A program made the position numbers and the translations under genes. Below the pieces are notes generated by a model. The model was not told the origin of the DNA. It searched no databases and saw nothing but the letters and a program-made list of their open reading frames with translations. Below, piece by piece: positions 11,730 to 24,924 of a stretch of DNA of 64,000 nt. Origin of the DNA: Dermanyssus gallinae (lineage: Eukaryota > Arthropoda > Arachnida > Mesostigmata > Dermanyssidae); the NCBI GenBank assembly GCA_003439945.1, contig QVRM01006574.1, positions 1 to 64,000 of the forward strand. Reading direction: 5' to 3'. Positions within the stretch are counted from its first letter, which is position 1. Every line of letters begins with the position of its first letter.

Positions 11730-12420
11730 TATCGCTTCTGTTCAAATGAAAGGGTACGAAAGGTCAATGTGGGTAGAATTGAAGTCTTTATTCGTAAAAG
11801 TAATCACCAGATGCCTGAATACAGCTATAGCACTGTTTCAGGAGTCAAAGGATTTCCCGTTCCTAGAATTCCTGCGACTGTGACTAGAGTCAGTTCTCTA
11901 TAGTGTTCTTTACCTCGTCGTCTGAGTTAGGGCGCCTCTCTTTGGGGTGTTTTGCCAGCGGACCAAACGGATAGAAGATTTAGGGCGACATACTCTGCCT
12001 GTGCGGCGGATGCTGAAACAGCTCTCACTTGAGCTTGGCCAGCACACTGTGCGTGACTCTAGAGGAGCTGTGGAGCAGAATCAGTCTCTCCGTGAGCAGC
12101 CCAGGCCATTTTCTTTTGATGGAGTTGCGTAGGTTACGTAGTATCTCACAGTACACGTCACTGTTAACGGATTTGCGTGCTCGAGGAATTCAATGAGTAT
12201 TGAACCTCGAGCGCCGAAAAAGGCAGTGAGCATCACCTTGCTTGCGAAGAGTACAGTTTTGATTCTTTTTTGAAGAGGCGACGATGATGCTTTTATTGCA
12301 CGCTATCCCGTTTGGTTTCAGACTCAAAATGATGACACTCATACTCTCATCACGGGTAAAGATGCGATCCAAATCAGCGCCCCGACGTCCTCACACGTAC
12401 TACCGCGTCAACTGGACGGT
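11730..12420 (-). pseudogene. Decayed mariner transposase
   Basis: On the minus strand from about 12375, the sequence reads DRIFTRDES, then ARKSVNSDVYCEILRNLRNS, LTERLILLHSSSRVTHS, and later a segment matching the usual block before the C-terminus. The order and spacing match a mariner transposase: first catalytic block, TVNSDVYCE region, HDNARPH block, C-terminus. The second catalytic aspartate block is ruined (HSSSR in place of HDNAR), and there are several stops and frameshifts. No clear inverted repeats remain. The identification rests on colinear motif resemblance only. Confidence 0.55.
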
Positions 12421-12577
12421 GCACAACTGCCTGCTTCTCTCATCCGGCATGCGCGCAACCACGTCAGACGCTCTCTCTAGGTGTCTGTCTTACTACGTTA
12501 CTCTACGGTGACATATTCAAATTTCAGCCGGTTTGGTTGTTACTATTTCATTTTAATTCAGCGTGTATATTATATAA

Positions 12578-12581
<4 letters not shown>

Positions 12582-12638
<57 letters not shown>

Positions 12639-12739
12639 CTCCTGAAATGGTCCCAGCCCACTCTATACGAGATAGAGTAATGCACACGTTTTCGAGACAC
12701 AATTGTCGCTCCATTTGTATTTTTTAAGATATTTCATAA

Positions 12740-12820
<81 letters not shown>

Positions 12821-12947
12821 CGCATATAAGATTCTCAACAAAAAATATAATTAAATAGGTCAAATAGCGTAAAAATGTTTTTAAGTCAAAAATTTCATCA
12901 CACAATTAGAAAAACAATCGGTACTTATAGATCAAGCTGCTACGGAA

Positions 12948-12994
<47 letters not shown>

Positions 12995-13006
12995 TATATA
13001 TATATA

Positions 13007-13100
<94 letters not shown>
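12582..13100. repeat. Cluster of three long (TA)n microsatellites
   Basis: (TA)n tracts fill about 12582-12636, 12740-12817 and 12949-13100, with short unique DNA between them. The last one lies immediately downstream of the possible splice donor at 13121 on the minus strand. Confidence 0.95.
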
Positions 13101-13103
<3 letters not shown>

Positions 13104-13121
13104 TGTATAAAACCAACTTAC

Positions 13122-13200
13122 CGTATCCTTTGGGTCCATGGTGTGCAGCTAATGCCGCCGCGTTCGACAGCGATCGCGTGTCCAGCACGTACGTGCTACT
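13122..13200 (-). CDS. Possible first or internal coding exon of a host gene
   Basis: On the minus strand, the sequence CACACCATGG is a textbook translation-start context. It opens MDPKDT and runs directly into a consensus splice donor, ACG followed by GTAAGT, with the donor G at 13121. In the alternative frame the same interval reads [20 protein letters not shown] and could be an internal exon entered at a TTTTAG acceptor near 13201. Either way the exon would be 79 nt or shorter. The intron would start in the (TA)n tract. I do not recognise the protein, and no downstream exon was identified. The evidence is signal-based only. Confidence 0.25.
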
Positions 13201-15601
13201 CTAAAAGCGGCGAAAGTTTTGCCAGTAAAACGGGTGTTGTCCCTGTTCACTTGTCTTGCCAACCGAATTGAACTCGAACCTCGGCACTGCACATAGACAC
13301 ACTAAGTACGACACGGCCAGCTGGCCCATGCACATCTGCCGATCGACGCGACTTTAAAAATTGTTGGCTAAATTGCTGACGGCTTGATTTGTGTTTGTGC
13401 TTTGACTCGATTTTAATTACCGTCGAAACCAGCGCGCTTAGCTGATATCGTCACCTCGTTGGCGCCACCCTCACCACTTCATCGGCTTACCGCCGAATCA
13501 CGTGAGCATCTCCAACAACAACAGCTATATCATGCGAACGCGACGCAGCGACAATCACTACTGCTGATTAATTAGAACAGAAAGCGGAACACCGACATAG
13601 ACACATGTTCTTCTGATAGGAGAATACTCAGGCTGTCGTCGTGGATAACCGGTGTTCTCGGTCGTTGTTGGTGTTGCTGCAGTTGTTGCTGTTGTAGGTG
13701 CGGTTGTTGTGGCTGTTGTCTTCGCTAATCACTCATTGTTGAAGCAGGCGGGGTCGCAAAAAAGCTTCTTCAAACTTCAACGCCTTCCTAATAGCGCTTA
13801 CAGCCAGCTAGCTGTACGTATATGGCTGTTTCATTAGATGTATTCCGTCCGCCGCGTTTCTTGCTTGACTGTCACGCAACCAGTTACGCGAACTTTACAG
13901 CCTTCTTGCGCCACTAGTCGACACTGAGACGCCACCAGCTGCACGCTGGTAAATCTGCTGGCGCGTTTACTTCACGCACTTGTTCTCTAGAAGCTTCGAC
14001 GGTCTTCAGCAGCTATCGACGACCGCCTTGTTCCATGTTGCTGAGTCTCGATATCGAACCTCAGTGTCAAACGGCAACAACAACAACAACAACAGTAGCA
14101 AACAAACAGAGAGGAGACGTCACCGACCTCGAAGTCGACCTCAAAGCTGGTCGACAGTGAAACTGTTAGAGTCAACACGAAACACGCCGATATCTTCCTA
14201 GTGCACCAGTCAGCAACACCAACAGAAGCACGAATCTCCAGAAGAGAAACATAAGAAGAAACTGTGGTAACTGCTGACGAATGAGTACCACCGATCGCGC
14301 AATTAACTGATTGACCCCGAACAACAACAGTTGACGTTACCTCGTTTAACCTCGCTACCACGTTCAGCCGCGTCGCTAACGAACAGACGCGCTTCTCAAT
14401 AGTTACCCCCCAACCAGCTAACGACGAGTTAGCTAACCGGCAGCGTCGCGCAACCGAACTCTATCCGAGCTCGTCGAGGGCGAAACACTCCGAGGAGCTC
14501 CTAGCTGCCATAGATGCCGATCGCCGGATGAAGACTGTACCGCACACAGGTAGAAATCGGCGCGCCACTTTCACAGCTCCTACAGCTGACCGAGGTGTCT
14601 TCGCTGTCCTAAAGCGTAAGCACTGGTGATGATGAGGGCTGCCAGCAACGTGTTCCGTCCCTGAAGGAAGTATGATCTCGTCGGAGAGGTTGCAGGGGGG
14701 GGGACGGGTTTCGTCGTTGTTTGTCGCGCGTCTGATTGTGTTTCGTCCGCTATCTTTTAGTTCGGGCGGTTTGTTGTTGACTTGGACGCTCGGGCTTGCC
14801 GTTAATTCACCCACTTCCTCTCGTTGATATAAGGACGGACCGTTATGCGAATAATAGTTATAATAAAACTAGTAGCAACACGATTAGTTCCTTCATAATT
14901 TTGCGGCAGTCATTCGTTTGCAGTGAGCGCCGTCGAATCTTGCGTATTTCGCCTCGTTTCACAATCCGGAGGCACGCACACACTCACTTATATTTACACA
15001 CACACACCAGTGTTACGGGTTGGTTTGATCTTTCGCATACGCACGGTTACCCCGAACCACGCGAAACAGGCGGTGCTGCGGCGGTTGGAGATCACCAGCT
15101 GGCGGGCGTCACGATAGCCTCTCTCGACTGTTGTTGTTGTTGTTGTCTTGTTGTTGTTGTTGTTGTTGTTGTTGGCTGTTTCGACAACAAAACAATGATG
15201 ACAATGACGACGACGATGACGACGACAACAACGAGAACCACGGCCACAACAACAGCAGCAACAACAACGACGACGACAACAACTGCAAGGAGAACAATTT
15301 CAACAACACATGCAGGCTGCACGTGATGAAATGAAACCACCTGACGGAGTCATCTGTTAATGCCGCCACCGAACACGCGACGCGTCACGTCACCTCACGT
15401 CACGTCATATCATGCCGTCACGTCGTGGACTGTCGTATCGAAACTCGCCGACGAGAGGTGGTCCTTGTTCTTCTGGCAAAGCACATCACCGTGTTAATCA
15501 TCAGCTTATTGACTGTTTGGAGATTTGCGTCTTTTTGTTTAGCGAACTGTTTATATCTCTATATCTATTTTCGTTCTTTACCCTTAAAATATTCATATAT
15601 A

Positions 15602-15632
<31 letters not shown>

Positions 15633-15710
15633 TTCAATTTATTTTTTGTATATTACAATATGCATGTGGGGCACATACTACGGAAGATTAGCTATGCCAG
15701 CGGGTGTGTG

Positions 15711-15782
<72 letters not shown>

Positions 15783-17354
15783 GTTATGGATGTGTGTGAG
15801 ATATGTCGGCCACCACTTTTTTGGTAGTAGCATTTGCAGTATTGTATCTATTTTGCAGCAAATGATTAGGTCTCCATTTTAAGGCAGCGTTTCGTTTGAT
15901 CTATAGCTCGCTCTGTTGTCTGTGACGACTGCTGTTGTTGTTACTTAGTAGTTAGTATACATATGCTCAACTTGATTGACTGTATTCTTCGTGTCGTTAT
16001 TGTTGTTGTTGTTGTTGTTGTTATTGTCGCCGTTTTCTCCGGCTGTTCCTATCGTTGCCACTGCAGTATTGATCGATTTATCTGATTGGTAAAAAAAGCT
16101 CTCCTATACTTGTCAGTGTTCTTGCCGCTGCACTTGTTTACCACTTTACTGATTTAAAATGAAAACCATATGTATTTCTTTTTGCTCTAAAAAAAACAAT
16201 TATAGCTATGGTATTTTTTGCCCTACAAAAGCAATTGTGGCTTCGTGGATCTCCGAGAGCCCTACGGCAGACGGAAGAGGCTTTTCTATTGCCGCGTAGT
16301 GTTGCCACAGTGAACCTCGATCGATATGCATCCGATCGGGCCAGAACAGTCTCTATGGCGATAGGCAAATCTAAAAATGCGCTTGTTTCGTTTCTACTTT
16401 AGATAGAAGCGAACTAGTTTCTACTATTGTACTATTGTTGTGAGTCGCCGTTTTTCGTATTGCTGATAGTTATCATGTGTGCAGTGTAAAGGCTAATACA
16501 TTCATATTGTATTGCTCGTAGTGACGGTACAGAACGGTATGTGTATGAGTTTCTACTATAGTTGTTGTTGTTGTTGTTGTTTGCCAAACTATAACCGCTG
16601 TTGCTGTTCTTATTGTTGTTGTTGTTGTTGTTGTTGTTGTTCTTGTTTTCGTTATTGTTGTCGTTGTTGTTCTTGTTGTCGCTGTTGTTGTTGTTGTTGT
16701 TGCGATCTCTGTCGCTTCTCTAGCTTCGAGTACAACGGCAGCTGCAGTAACACCAGTCGCTGCGGGACACAACACAACAAAAATAAGCTCTACTCCTCCG
16801 GATTGGCTCGCTCAAACCGTCACCGATACTCACTCGCACACCCAGAGAGACACAGAAATTTCCACAGCAGTGGAAGAAAAATCGAAGTACGCCTGATAAT
16901 GGCAACGACAACAACAACAACAGCAATAGCTCCTCTGGTTTTCTTCTTCACAATCGCTCAGTATACGTCAAGACAGACCCTTATTTGCGTCGACCGTCGC
17001 ACTTCCGTCGCTCTGGTAAAACTTTCACAGTTTCACCTCACACTGTGTTCACCTTCACACGGACACCTGACCTTTGACCGGCCCGACGTCGTAACGAGAG
17101 TCGTGTTCAGCGCAGCGAATCTTGCTGTTTTGCTGGCTGTATCTCTTCCTGTCTTTCTCTCTCTCTCTCTTTTCTCTCTCTCTCGCTCTATTTCTTTCAC
17201 TTTGCCAAACGCTGTTTCATTTCTGCCTTTTTTTTGTACACATCTATCCATATGATGCACATACGAATGTATGGGTATCCTCAGTGGACACCACCACCAC
17301 CACACGTGATTGTGCCGCGCTTCGACTCACTGCAACTGCAATTGAAGTGCAACG
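13201..17354. other. GC-balanced domain rich in (GTT)n and (CAA)n tracts
   Basis: No gene recognised. GTT-type tracts on the plus strand lie at about 13655-13715, 15129-15176, 15995-16025, 16561-16582 and 16606-16710. CAA-type tracts lie at about 14073-14099 and 15183-15300. (TA)n tracts fill 15598-15632 and 15717-15778. A CT-rich run lies at 17150-17200. The reading frames through the tracts are low-complexity poly-Q/N/V/C/L. The position between two possible divergent first exons suggests regulatory or 5' UTR sequence, but this is inference. Confidence 0.4.
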
Positions 17355-17947
17355 CGTTGTAGACGTTGGCATCATCACAAACTTCATGTAGACGTCGGCA
17401 TCACCACATGAACCTCATGTAGACGCAAGCATTACCAAAAACTTCATGTAGACGTAAGCATCATCAAAAACTTCATGTAGACGTACGTCATCACAACGAG
17501 CTTCATAAAGGCGTTAGCATCATCACGAACTTCATGCAAACGTAGGCATCATTATGAACTTCATGTCGACGTGAGAATCATCACGACGAACTCCATGTAG
17601 ACGTAGGCATCATCACGAACTTCATGTCGACGTAAAAACCATCACAATCTTCACGTAGACATAGGCATCACGACGACGAGCTTCATAAAGGCGTTAGCAT
17701 CATCACGACGAACTCCATGTAGACGTAGGCATCATCACGCACGTCATGTAAAGGTAGGCATCATCACGAACTCCATGTAGACGTAAGAATCATCACACGA
17801 TTTTCATGTAGACGTGGGCATCATCACGAGCTCCGTGTGGACGTGGCCATCATCACGAACGTCATGTAAAGGTAGGCATCATCACGAACTTCATATAGAC
17901 GTAAGAATCATCACGAACTTCATATAGACGTGAGCATCATCGCCACG
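17355..17947. repeat. Minisatellite, about 20 copies of a 29-30 bp unit
   Basis: A diverged tandem array has the consensus unit CTTCATGTAGACGTAGGCAT followed by CATCACGAA. About 20 copies can be laid out end to end over roughly 590 bp. Some units recur as a pair (CTTCATAAAGGCGTTAGCAT then a CTCCATGTAGACG unit, near 17510 and 17690), which suggests block duplication within the array. The unit length is not a multiple of three and no long frame runs through it, so it is not a coding repeat. Confidence 0.9.
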
Positions 17948-18959
17948 CTTAATGACAACAGTAGCAGCAGCAGCAGCGGCAACAGCAACAGCAATAGCTA
18001 CCTCCAAACCATAATAAACATCAAAAACAACGACTTCAACGCGCCGGTAGCAGCCTACAAGTCGTTCACAGCGACCAACATCGATCGCAAAGTCGGCTGC
18101 GTGTCTGTCCTCCGCCGGTGGAAGATTACGCGCGCGCATAGATTAGAATCGAACACAACTCGATCGACCTGATGCTGCTGCTACTAATTGAGCACTGCTG
18201 AAGTGTCGTGTCGAGTCAGAGCACAGAGACAGCGGTCACAATTGCTTGTTCGGTTGGAGACAGCCGCCCCGTTTCTACGACGACTAATTGGCCGATGATG
18301 TTGATGATGATGATGATGAAAATAATTATAATAATGATGATGATGATGATGATGATAATAATAGTAATATTGGTAATGGGACTGATTATAACAATTATGA
18401 TGCTGATGCCGATGGTGAAGACCACATCGAGGACAATAACAATGACGACGACGACGACGATCTTATAGCGACGGCGACCACGACGACGATAAAGTCAATG
18501 AGAATGCCGACAAAGCGGGAGAAACGGCGAGAAGATGATGAAAGCAACCCGAATGCGAACCCGATCTGACCAAGAAGAAGAAGATTCTCTTGCTGCTTCT
18601 GCTGCTCGTAAACAAGATCTCGGAATGAATCGATATCCAATTCCGTAGTGACAAGTTGCCGGCGGTTGCCGTGTTGGATGTCGTAGTCGTCGTCGTTGTT
18701 GTCGGTTGACCGGTCGGTCGGTCGGTCAGATCAGATCAGCGCCAGACGTCAAGACACCCCGAAAGCCGAGTAACAAAGAAAATGTTGCTGTAGAGTGGAG
18801 CGAAGAACATCAGCGAACATCCGAACAGCGACAGGCGAACGTCACGCCTAGAACAGAGCGCCGGGTCGCCGGGCGGAGACAACAATTGCGGCGGCGGCGG
18901 CGGCAGCGGCAGCAGCGGCGGCGGCGAGAGCTCTCGTGAGCGCCGATTCGACGACTCGT
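17948..18959. other. Unassigned DNA with (GAT)n and (GAC)n runs
   Basis: A (GAT)n run with ATA interruptions fills about 18296-18370. A shorter (GAC)n run lies near 18445-18460. A GGC-rich stretch lies at 18890-18930. No gene could be supported. Confidence 0.45.
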
Positions 18960-19760
18960 AACAACAACAACAACAACAACAACGACCACAACAACAACAA
19001 CAACAATAACGGCCACAACAATAACAATAGCAGCAACAACAACGACAACGACCACAACAACAACAATAGCAACAACAACAACAGCTACAATAACAGAAAC
19101 GTGGATTTAAACATTCACATGTATATATAATTCCTAAATTACGACAATAAATAACAGAAATAGCAGCAGCAACAACAACTACAACAACAACATCTTCTAC
19201 AACAAAAATAACAACAACAACCTCAACAGCAACAAGAACAACAACAACAGCTACAACAATAACAAGAACAACAACAACAGCTACAATAATAACAAGAACA
19301 ACAACCGCATCAACACCAACAGCAACAATAGCAGCAACAACAACGACAACAACAACAAAATCAACAGCAACAGCTACAACAACAATGTCAATAACAAAAG
19401 CAACAGCAATAGCAGCTAAAACAACAGCAACAACAACAACAACAACAACAACAAAAACAGCAACAACAATAACAACAGCAACGAAAACAACGACGACAAC
19501 AACAGCAACAGCTACAACAATAACAAGAACAACAACCGCATCAACACCAACAGCAGCAACAACAACAACAACATCAATAAAATCAACAGCTACAACAACA
19601 ATGTCAATAACAAAAACAACAGCAATAGCAGCTAAAACAACAACCACAGCAACAACAACAACAACAATAACAACAACAGCAATAGCAGCTTAAAAACAAC
19701 AACAACAACAACAGCTACAACAATAACAGCAACAACAATAACAACAACAACAACAATGTC
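18960..19760. repeat. Long compound (CAA)n tract
   Basis: CAA/ACA repeats with AGC, ATA and ACG interruptions occupy most of 800 bp, broken only near 19105-19160. The long V/A-rich minus-strand frame across it is a translation of the repeat and not a gene. Confidence 0.92.
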
Positions 19761-20206
19761 TACGACACCTTCACATGTTGTCTTGCCTCGCTGTCGTCGT
19801 TGTCTCTCGCTGACTCGCTGTCTCGGTCGTGGCAGCGTGCGCGGGCCGGCAACCGGGTGGGTGAGCTTGCCGGCCGCTTGACACTTACTCACACTCACTC
19901 ACTAGTCTCTCTGCTGCTGCCGCCGCTGCTACGACCGCCGTGAGGGCAGCTTCTGCTGCGAGAGGCGAGGGCCGACCGGCCGACCAGCACGAGATCGTCG
20001 TGGTAGTAGTGATGGTGATGATGGTGATGAGGGACTCTCGCCTACGGCTGCCGCTCCAACTACTTACCGACCGACTACTGGCCTTCTACGAACGACTCCG
20101 ACTACTTGTAACGCTAGTACTACTGGTAATCATGCTACTACTGCATCAGCGGACTCATACTATATTGACATAGTAGCGAATATAGCCAGCCGGCTACCGA
20201 CAATTT

Positions 20207-20210
<4 letters not shown>

Positions 20211-20286
<76 letters not shown>

Positions 20287-20335
20287 CAGATATGTATATA
20301 TATAAATATACATATATAAATATATATATATATAC
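20211..20335. repeat. (TA)n microsatellite
   Basis: About 125 bp of TA dinucleotide with a few C or AA interruptions at the right end. Confidence 0.95.
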
Positions 20336-20481
20336 ATGTGTGTACGTGTGATCGAACATCCATGATGCTATATCTCCGTACAGGATCAGGCCATGACAGG
20401 ACAGCAGCCTAAGCCAATTATGAGTCTCAGCAGCCAGCTGGAGTCGAGAGTAGTCGAAGGGCATGAGTAGAGAAGGGGCGG

Positions 20482-20905
<424 letters not shown>

Positions 20906-21275
20906 ATAATAGCGCGTTATGGCGCGCCGCAGTCATATAGTTACAGCGAGCGGTTACAGCGAGGCGAACAGCCTGCCTCAAAAACACACCCACTAGGAAA
21001 CGACAATGACTACAATCACTACGACTACTTATAATATATAAGTAGTCGTAGTGCTACGACGACTACTACCGACTTTAAACGAACTATGTGTGATTGTGTC
21101 AGATTGTGTTAGCGTGTCTCCTTTGTTGTTGCTGTTGTTGTTGATGCTTGTTGGCATTGCGATCGACAAAAGTCGGCTGACCATGACCGCTGACGCCAGT
21201 CAGCAGACATGTGCCAGACAACGCCAGGCTGCATCGGTCTGAGGGGAACGATCAATGGGGTTCTTCTGTCTACAT
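20906..21275. other. Unassigned DNA with a perfect palindrome
   Basis: At 21017-21033 and 21037-21053 there are 17-bp perfectly complementary arms around a 3-nt centre. Nothing else could be assigned. Confidence 0.5.
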
Positions 21276-21475
21276 CAACAGCAACAGCAACAACAATAAC
21301 ACCAACAACACCACCAACAACATCAACAACAGCAACAATGAACATAATAACTTCAGCAACAACAAGAGCAACAAAAACAACAAAATTAACAACATCTACA
21401 ACAACAAGAGCAACAAAAACAACAAAATCAACAACATCAGCAACAGCAACAACAATAAAAAAACAACAACAACAC
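21276..21475. repeat. (CAA)n-rich tract
   Basis: CAA/ACA repeats with ATA, AGC and ATC interruptions. It lies about 550 bp upstream of the possible signal-peptide exon at 22022. Confidence 0.88.
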
Positions 21476-22021
21476 CCCGACTGAGAAGTTATGACGCAGA
21501 GGTCACGTGCCACCTGCCAGTGAGTGCCAAGAAAGAACGGTCTAGGTGAACGAAGAGAAACAGAGATAAACAACGCGACAGAGACAAGAGAGAGAGACAA
21601 CCGGACCGAACCACTGACTCGTGGCGCTTCTCGGAAGCGAAACGACACAGAGCCGCTACTGCATCGAACTCGTATCGGCGGGCGAAATTTCATCGGTAGA
21701 TCGGTAGACACGCATCTCGTATAGTCCAGGCCGCCCGGATCGGCCTCGGGAGCTGCACGCTGATGACATTGTGATCTCTTCCTCACTTTCGTGTTCGGTT
21801 CGGTTCGAACCGATGCGGTAACGCGGATGCAATCAGGCCAGCCGCCACCAACAATCAAAATTCAGCCGGCTTCGACACGACGGCCATGGAAGAAGGAGGA
21901 GGAGGAGCCGAAGGAAAGCCAAGAAAAACGACAGAAAGAAAATCACACGCACACACACACAGACCGACAGACAGACAGATATCGCACATAGAACCACGTC
22001 CACAACTCGACGAAATGATAA

Positions 22022-22118
22022 ATGAGCGCCACGCTTCCTATTTCATCTAAGATGGCTTTGACTGGCAGCATTTTGACGTTGCTGGCTGTCATGGTAGGCG
22101 CGTCGGCATCATCAATAG
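22022..22118 (+). CDS. Possible first coding exon with signal peptide
   Basis: An in-frame stop TAA lies just before an ATG at 22022. A second in-frame ATG at 22052 has a strong start context (A at -3, G at +4). From it the frame reads MALTGSILTLLAVMVGASAS, a classic signal peptide with a short n-region, hydrophobic core and small residues before a likely cleavage site. The frame then meets a possible splice donor, AG followed by GTGATC, at 22119, and would stop a few codons later if unspliced. The product would be secreted or membrane-bound. No following exon was found, so the gene is not identified. The donor is only a moderate match. Confidence 0.3.
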
Positions 22119-22204
22119 GTGATCTAAAGAAAGAGAAAAATTGATCTCCTGATAGAAAAACTATGTGCACATAAATCTTATATAAATAACAATAGTATTA
22201 TACA

Positions 22205-22249
<45 letters not shown>

Positions 22250-23786
22250 TTCAAGTTTAGTCCAGCCAGACTTGAGGTTGTCCTTGGCTTCGTTGAAATA
22301 AGCTGAAGTGGTGCGCCGAATATTACTTCGCAAAATGTGCGATTGCAGGAGAACAAAAAGTACATCATCAATCTAATCGTGATGCCTCACTGTTTGTTAT
22401 TCACGCTTAGTACAATCAAATTTTGCCGCATATTGCTCATAAAACCACATCCAGGAACCCGCGCATTTTGTCGGTATCACATTTTTGTACCACATCGATG
22501 GCGTTATGATATTTGTATTCGTGGTATGATTGCTGTAAGACGTTTTCCGTGTCCCCGATGTCGGAATTAACATTTCCGTTAGCATTTCCCATGCGGAGGG
22601 AGGTGGGAACGTTGGGCAGCCGCTAGACACTAACCACACGCCAGCCGCTTGCCTCGTCCTTGCCTCCGTTAACATGGAACCGTATGGGAATCCGACATCG
22701 AGAACGGGAGAAAACAGTGCTCGGTAGTCAGATCAAGAGCATCTATCTATCCACTATCGATTTGGTGCAAAAATTGCTACTGCCTAAATGAGTGAATGTC
22801 TGTTAGCGTTATGAACAAAATGGCAACGTTTGAATACACCAAACAATGAGGCATTCTAAGTTTACTTGATGTTCTTCCTATCACGAATATTATGAATTGA
22901 AGCATTATCGCAAATATCGCGTTGGTTCCATAGTAACCGCCTATGAATGGGTTTATTTAATGAATGTAGTAACAAAGTTGTCATTGAACAGTGAACGTGA
23001 AAGACAAACATGAATCACCACTTTTTTTTGTTGCAAACTGTTCTCCGTACGACGACGATTGTTTGTTTGTTTGTTAGCCGCGTTGAATGCTTTTCACGCT
23101 ATGGTATATGATTGACAGTGTCTTCATCAAATAACGCATCAATACGACTCCTGCAGCCAAACATTTTGTGATGTATGTAATGTCCGATCAACCACATCGG
23201 CATAACACAAAACAACTACGAGTAACTTCACTATCACTTCTAACTACGAGCGGCAGCTTCGTACCTCTCTCTATCATAGAACGTTATGGGGATCCCACAT
23301 CGGGAGCGTGGGCAAATTGGTTTACGGTTATCGTATCACATATAGAGCCACCCTGGGCTGTGTACCAAAATAATGCCCATAGGACATGTGTATGCTCCTC
23401 AATGTGTGTTTCTTTATAAGCGAAATGGCAATTTTTTTCTGCGTGGAACGTTAGGCATCGCAGGCTCTCGATTTTTGCTAACTGTTCTCAATACGACCAC
23501 TCTTGTTCTACTAACCAACGTTAAATGTTATTCAGACGAAACATTATTTGATTCTAAACACACGCTAGTATTTTCAATTGTCTCCAATTAACAACTTGAT
23601 CTGTCGCGTTTGCACATTTTTAATTGTATGTCTGTCCAGTCACATCGACAAAACAACTGTTATTCGTTTCACCCTCACACCTAGACAAGACCATTCTTTC
23701 TCCATTCTATTAGAAGAATCGTTAGAAATGGGTTTTAAACGAGTCCGACTACCGCCTCAAATGTGGCCCAAACATTGAAGCTCAAC

Positions 23787-23823
<37 letters not shown>

Positions 23824-24878
23824 AAGTATCAAACGAGAGTGCCGGATTGAACTCAGTTCCAAATCATGTAAACACAGCCTCAATATCATGGAAGTCGCGC
23901 ACTCGAAAACACACGGAGAGCGCTCCAAACATGTTAAACGGTTTTTGGTTCCGCTTAGTAATTAACGCCAGATGTTGCTGTTAGAGACTGGTACTTTAAT
24001 GACGCCGTAGACTTAACCGTGACGCAATTGTGCGCAGTTAAGTGTGGCTAAAGCATCCTTAGACTGAAATCACTTGTGTTCGTAAACAAGCGCTGGCGGC
24101 TCAGAGTTCATTGCTCTTGAATGCTATTGCTCCTTTCCATAACGGCACGTCCTTAGGTTCAACAGCGAGGTCATCCAGAAATAAATAAGTTAGGAAAAAA
24201 TCACATTTCCTTTTAACCACAAAACCAACCTAATCAGTGCTAATATTTGACACGCTCTACTGTGTCATTGTGATTGATAGTCGATGGCAGCCGCTCACGA
24301 TTCCTATTTTATGAGTCTAGCGATATTTTGTAATCGTCAACCATATCAGTTTAAATGCGTCATAGAACGTCGCACTTCAGAGAAACAACACCATTGAGAA
24401 GTCGGCCCAAGTCGTAATTGTTACAAACTAACGCAATTGCTGACTTCTGAATCTTTTCAACTGTGTGAGTTGCATTACCACAATTTATCTCGTGGCCTCG
24501 TCGACACTTCGAAAATGTTTGCATAGGACAGTAGTATGTAACTGGACGTCAGGTCTTCAAACTACGAGGAAAAATTAGACGGAAACACCGTGTGTGTAAA
24601 AAAAAATGAGAGCAGGTATTAAATGGTAAGCTTTTTCCATTGCCTCAGCAAACAATAAATAGGATTTGCCGTTATCCAAAAGCTCCATAACCTCTCGTAC
24701 GGCCTCCAATATTATGGCTAGACCAGCCGCGGTCATTCGACATACCCGAACTAACTACCCATTGAACGCCAGTCACTGGCTCACCACCCTAAAGCAGCGA
24801 GGCTGTGTCGCACTGCCCTTGACAAAGCTCTACTTGTTTAAGATGACCTTGGCAATGGTATATTATACTCCGTTATCA

Positions 24879-24924
<46 letters not shown>

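Noticed and set aside
16512..17255. A 247-codon plus-strand frame with many cysteines
   Set aside because: The cysteine-rich part is a (GTT)n/(TGC)n repeat, and the rest has no coding signal or motif.
13201..17354. Poly-glutamine protein exons in the CAA tracts
   Set aside because: The tracts are interrupted by stops in most frames and switch strand; no flanking coding sequence is seen.
17355..17947. A CRISPR array
   Set aside because: Units are contiguous and diverged with no unique spacers, and the genome is eukaryotic.
18736..19647. A 303-codon minus-strand frame rich in valine and alanine
   Set aside because: It runs through (CAA)n repeats on the other strand; composition is dictated by the repeat and no domain is visible.
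24600..24740. A coding exon reading ILEAVREVMELLDNGKSYLL on the minus strand
   Set aside because: The segment looks protein-like, but no acceptable donor or acceptor frames it and it is short enough to be chance.
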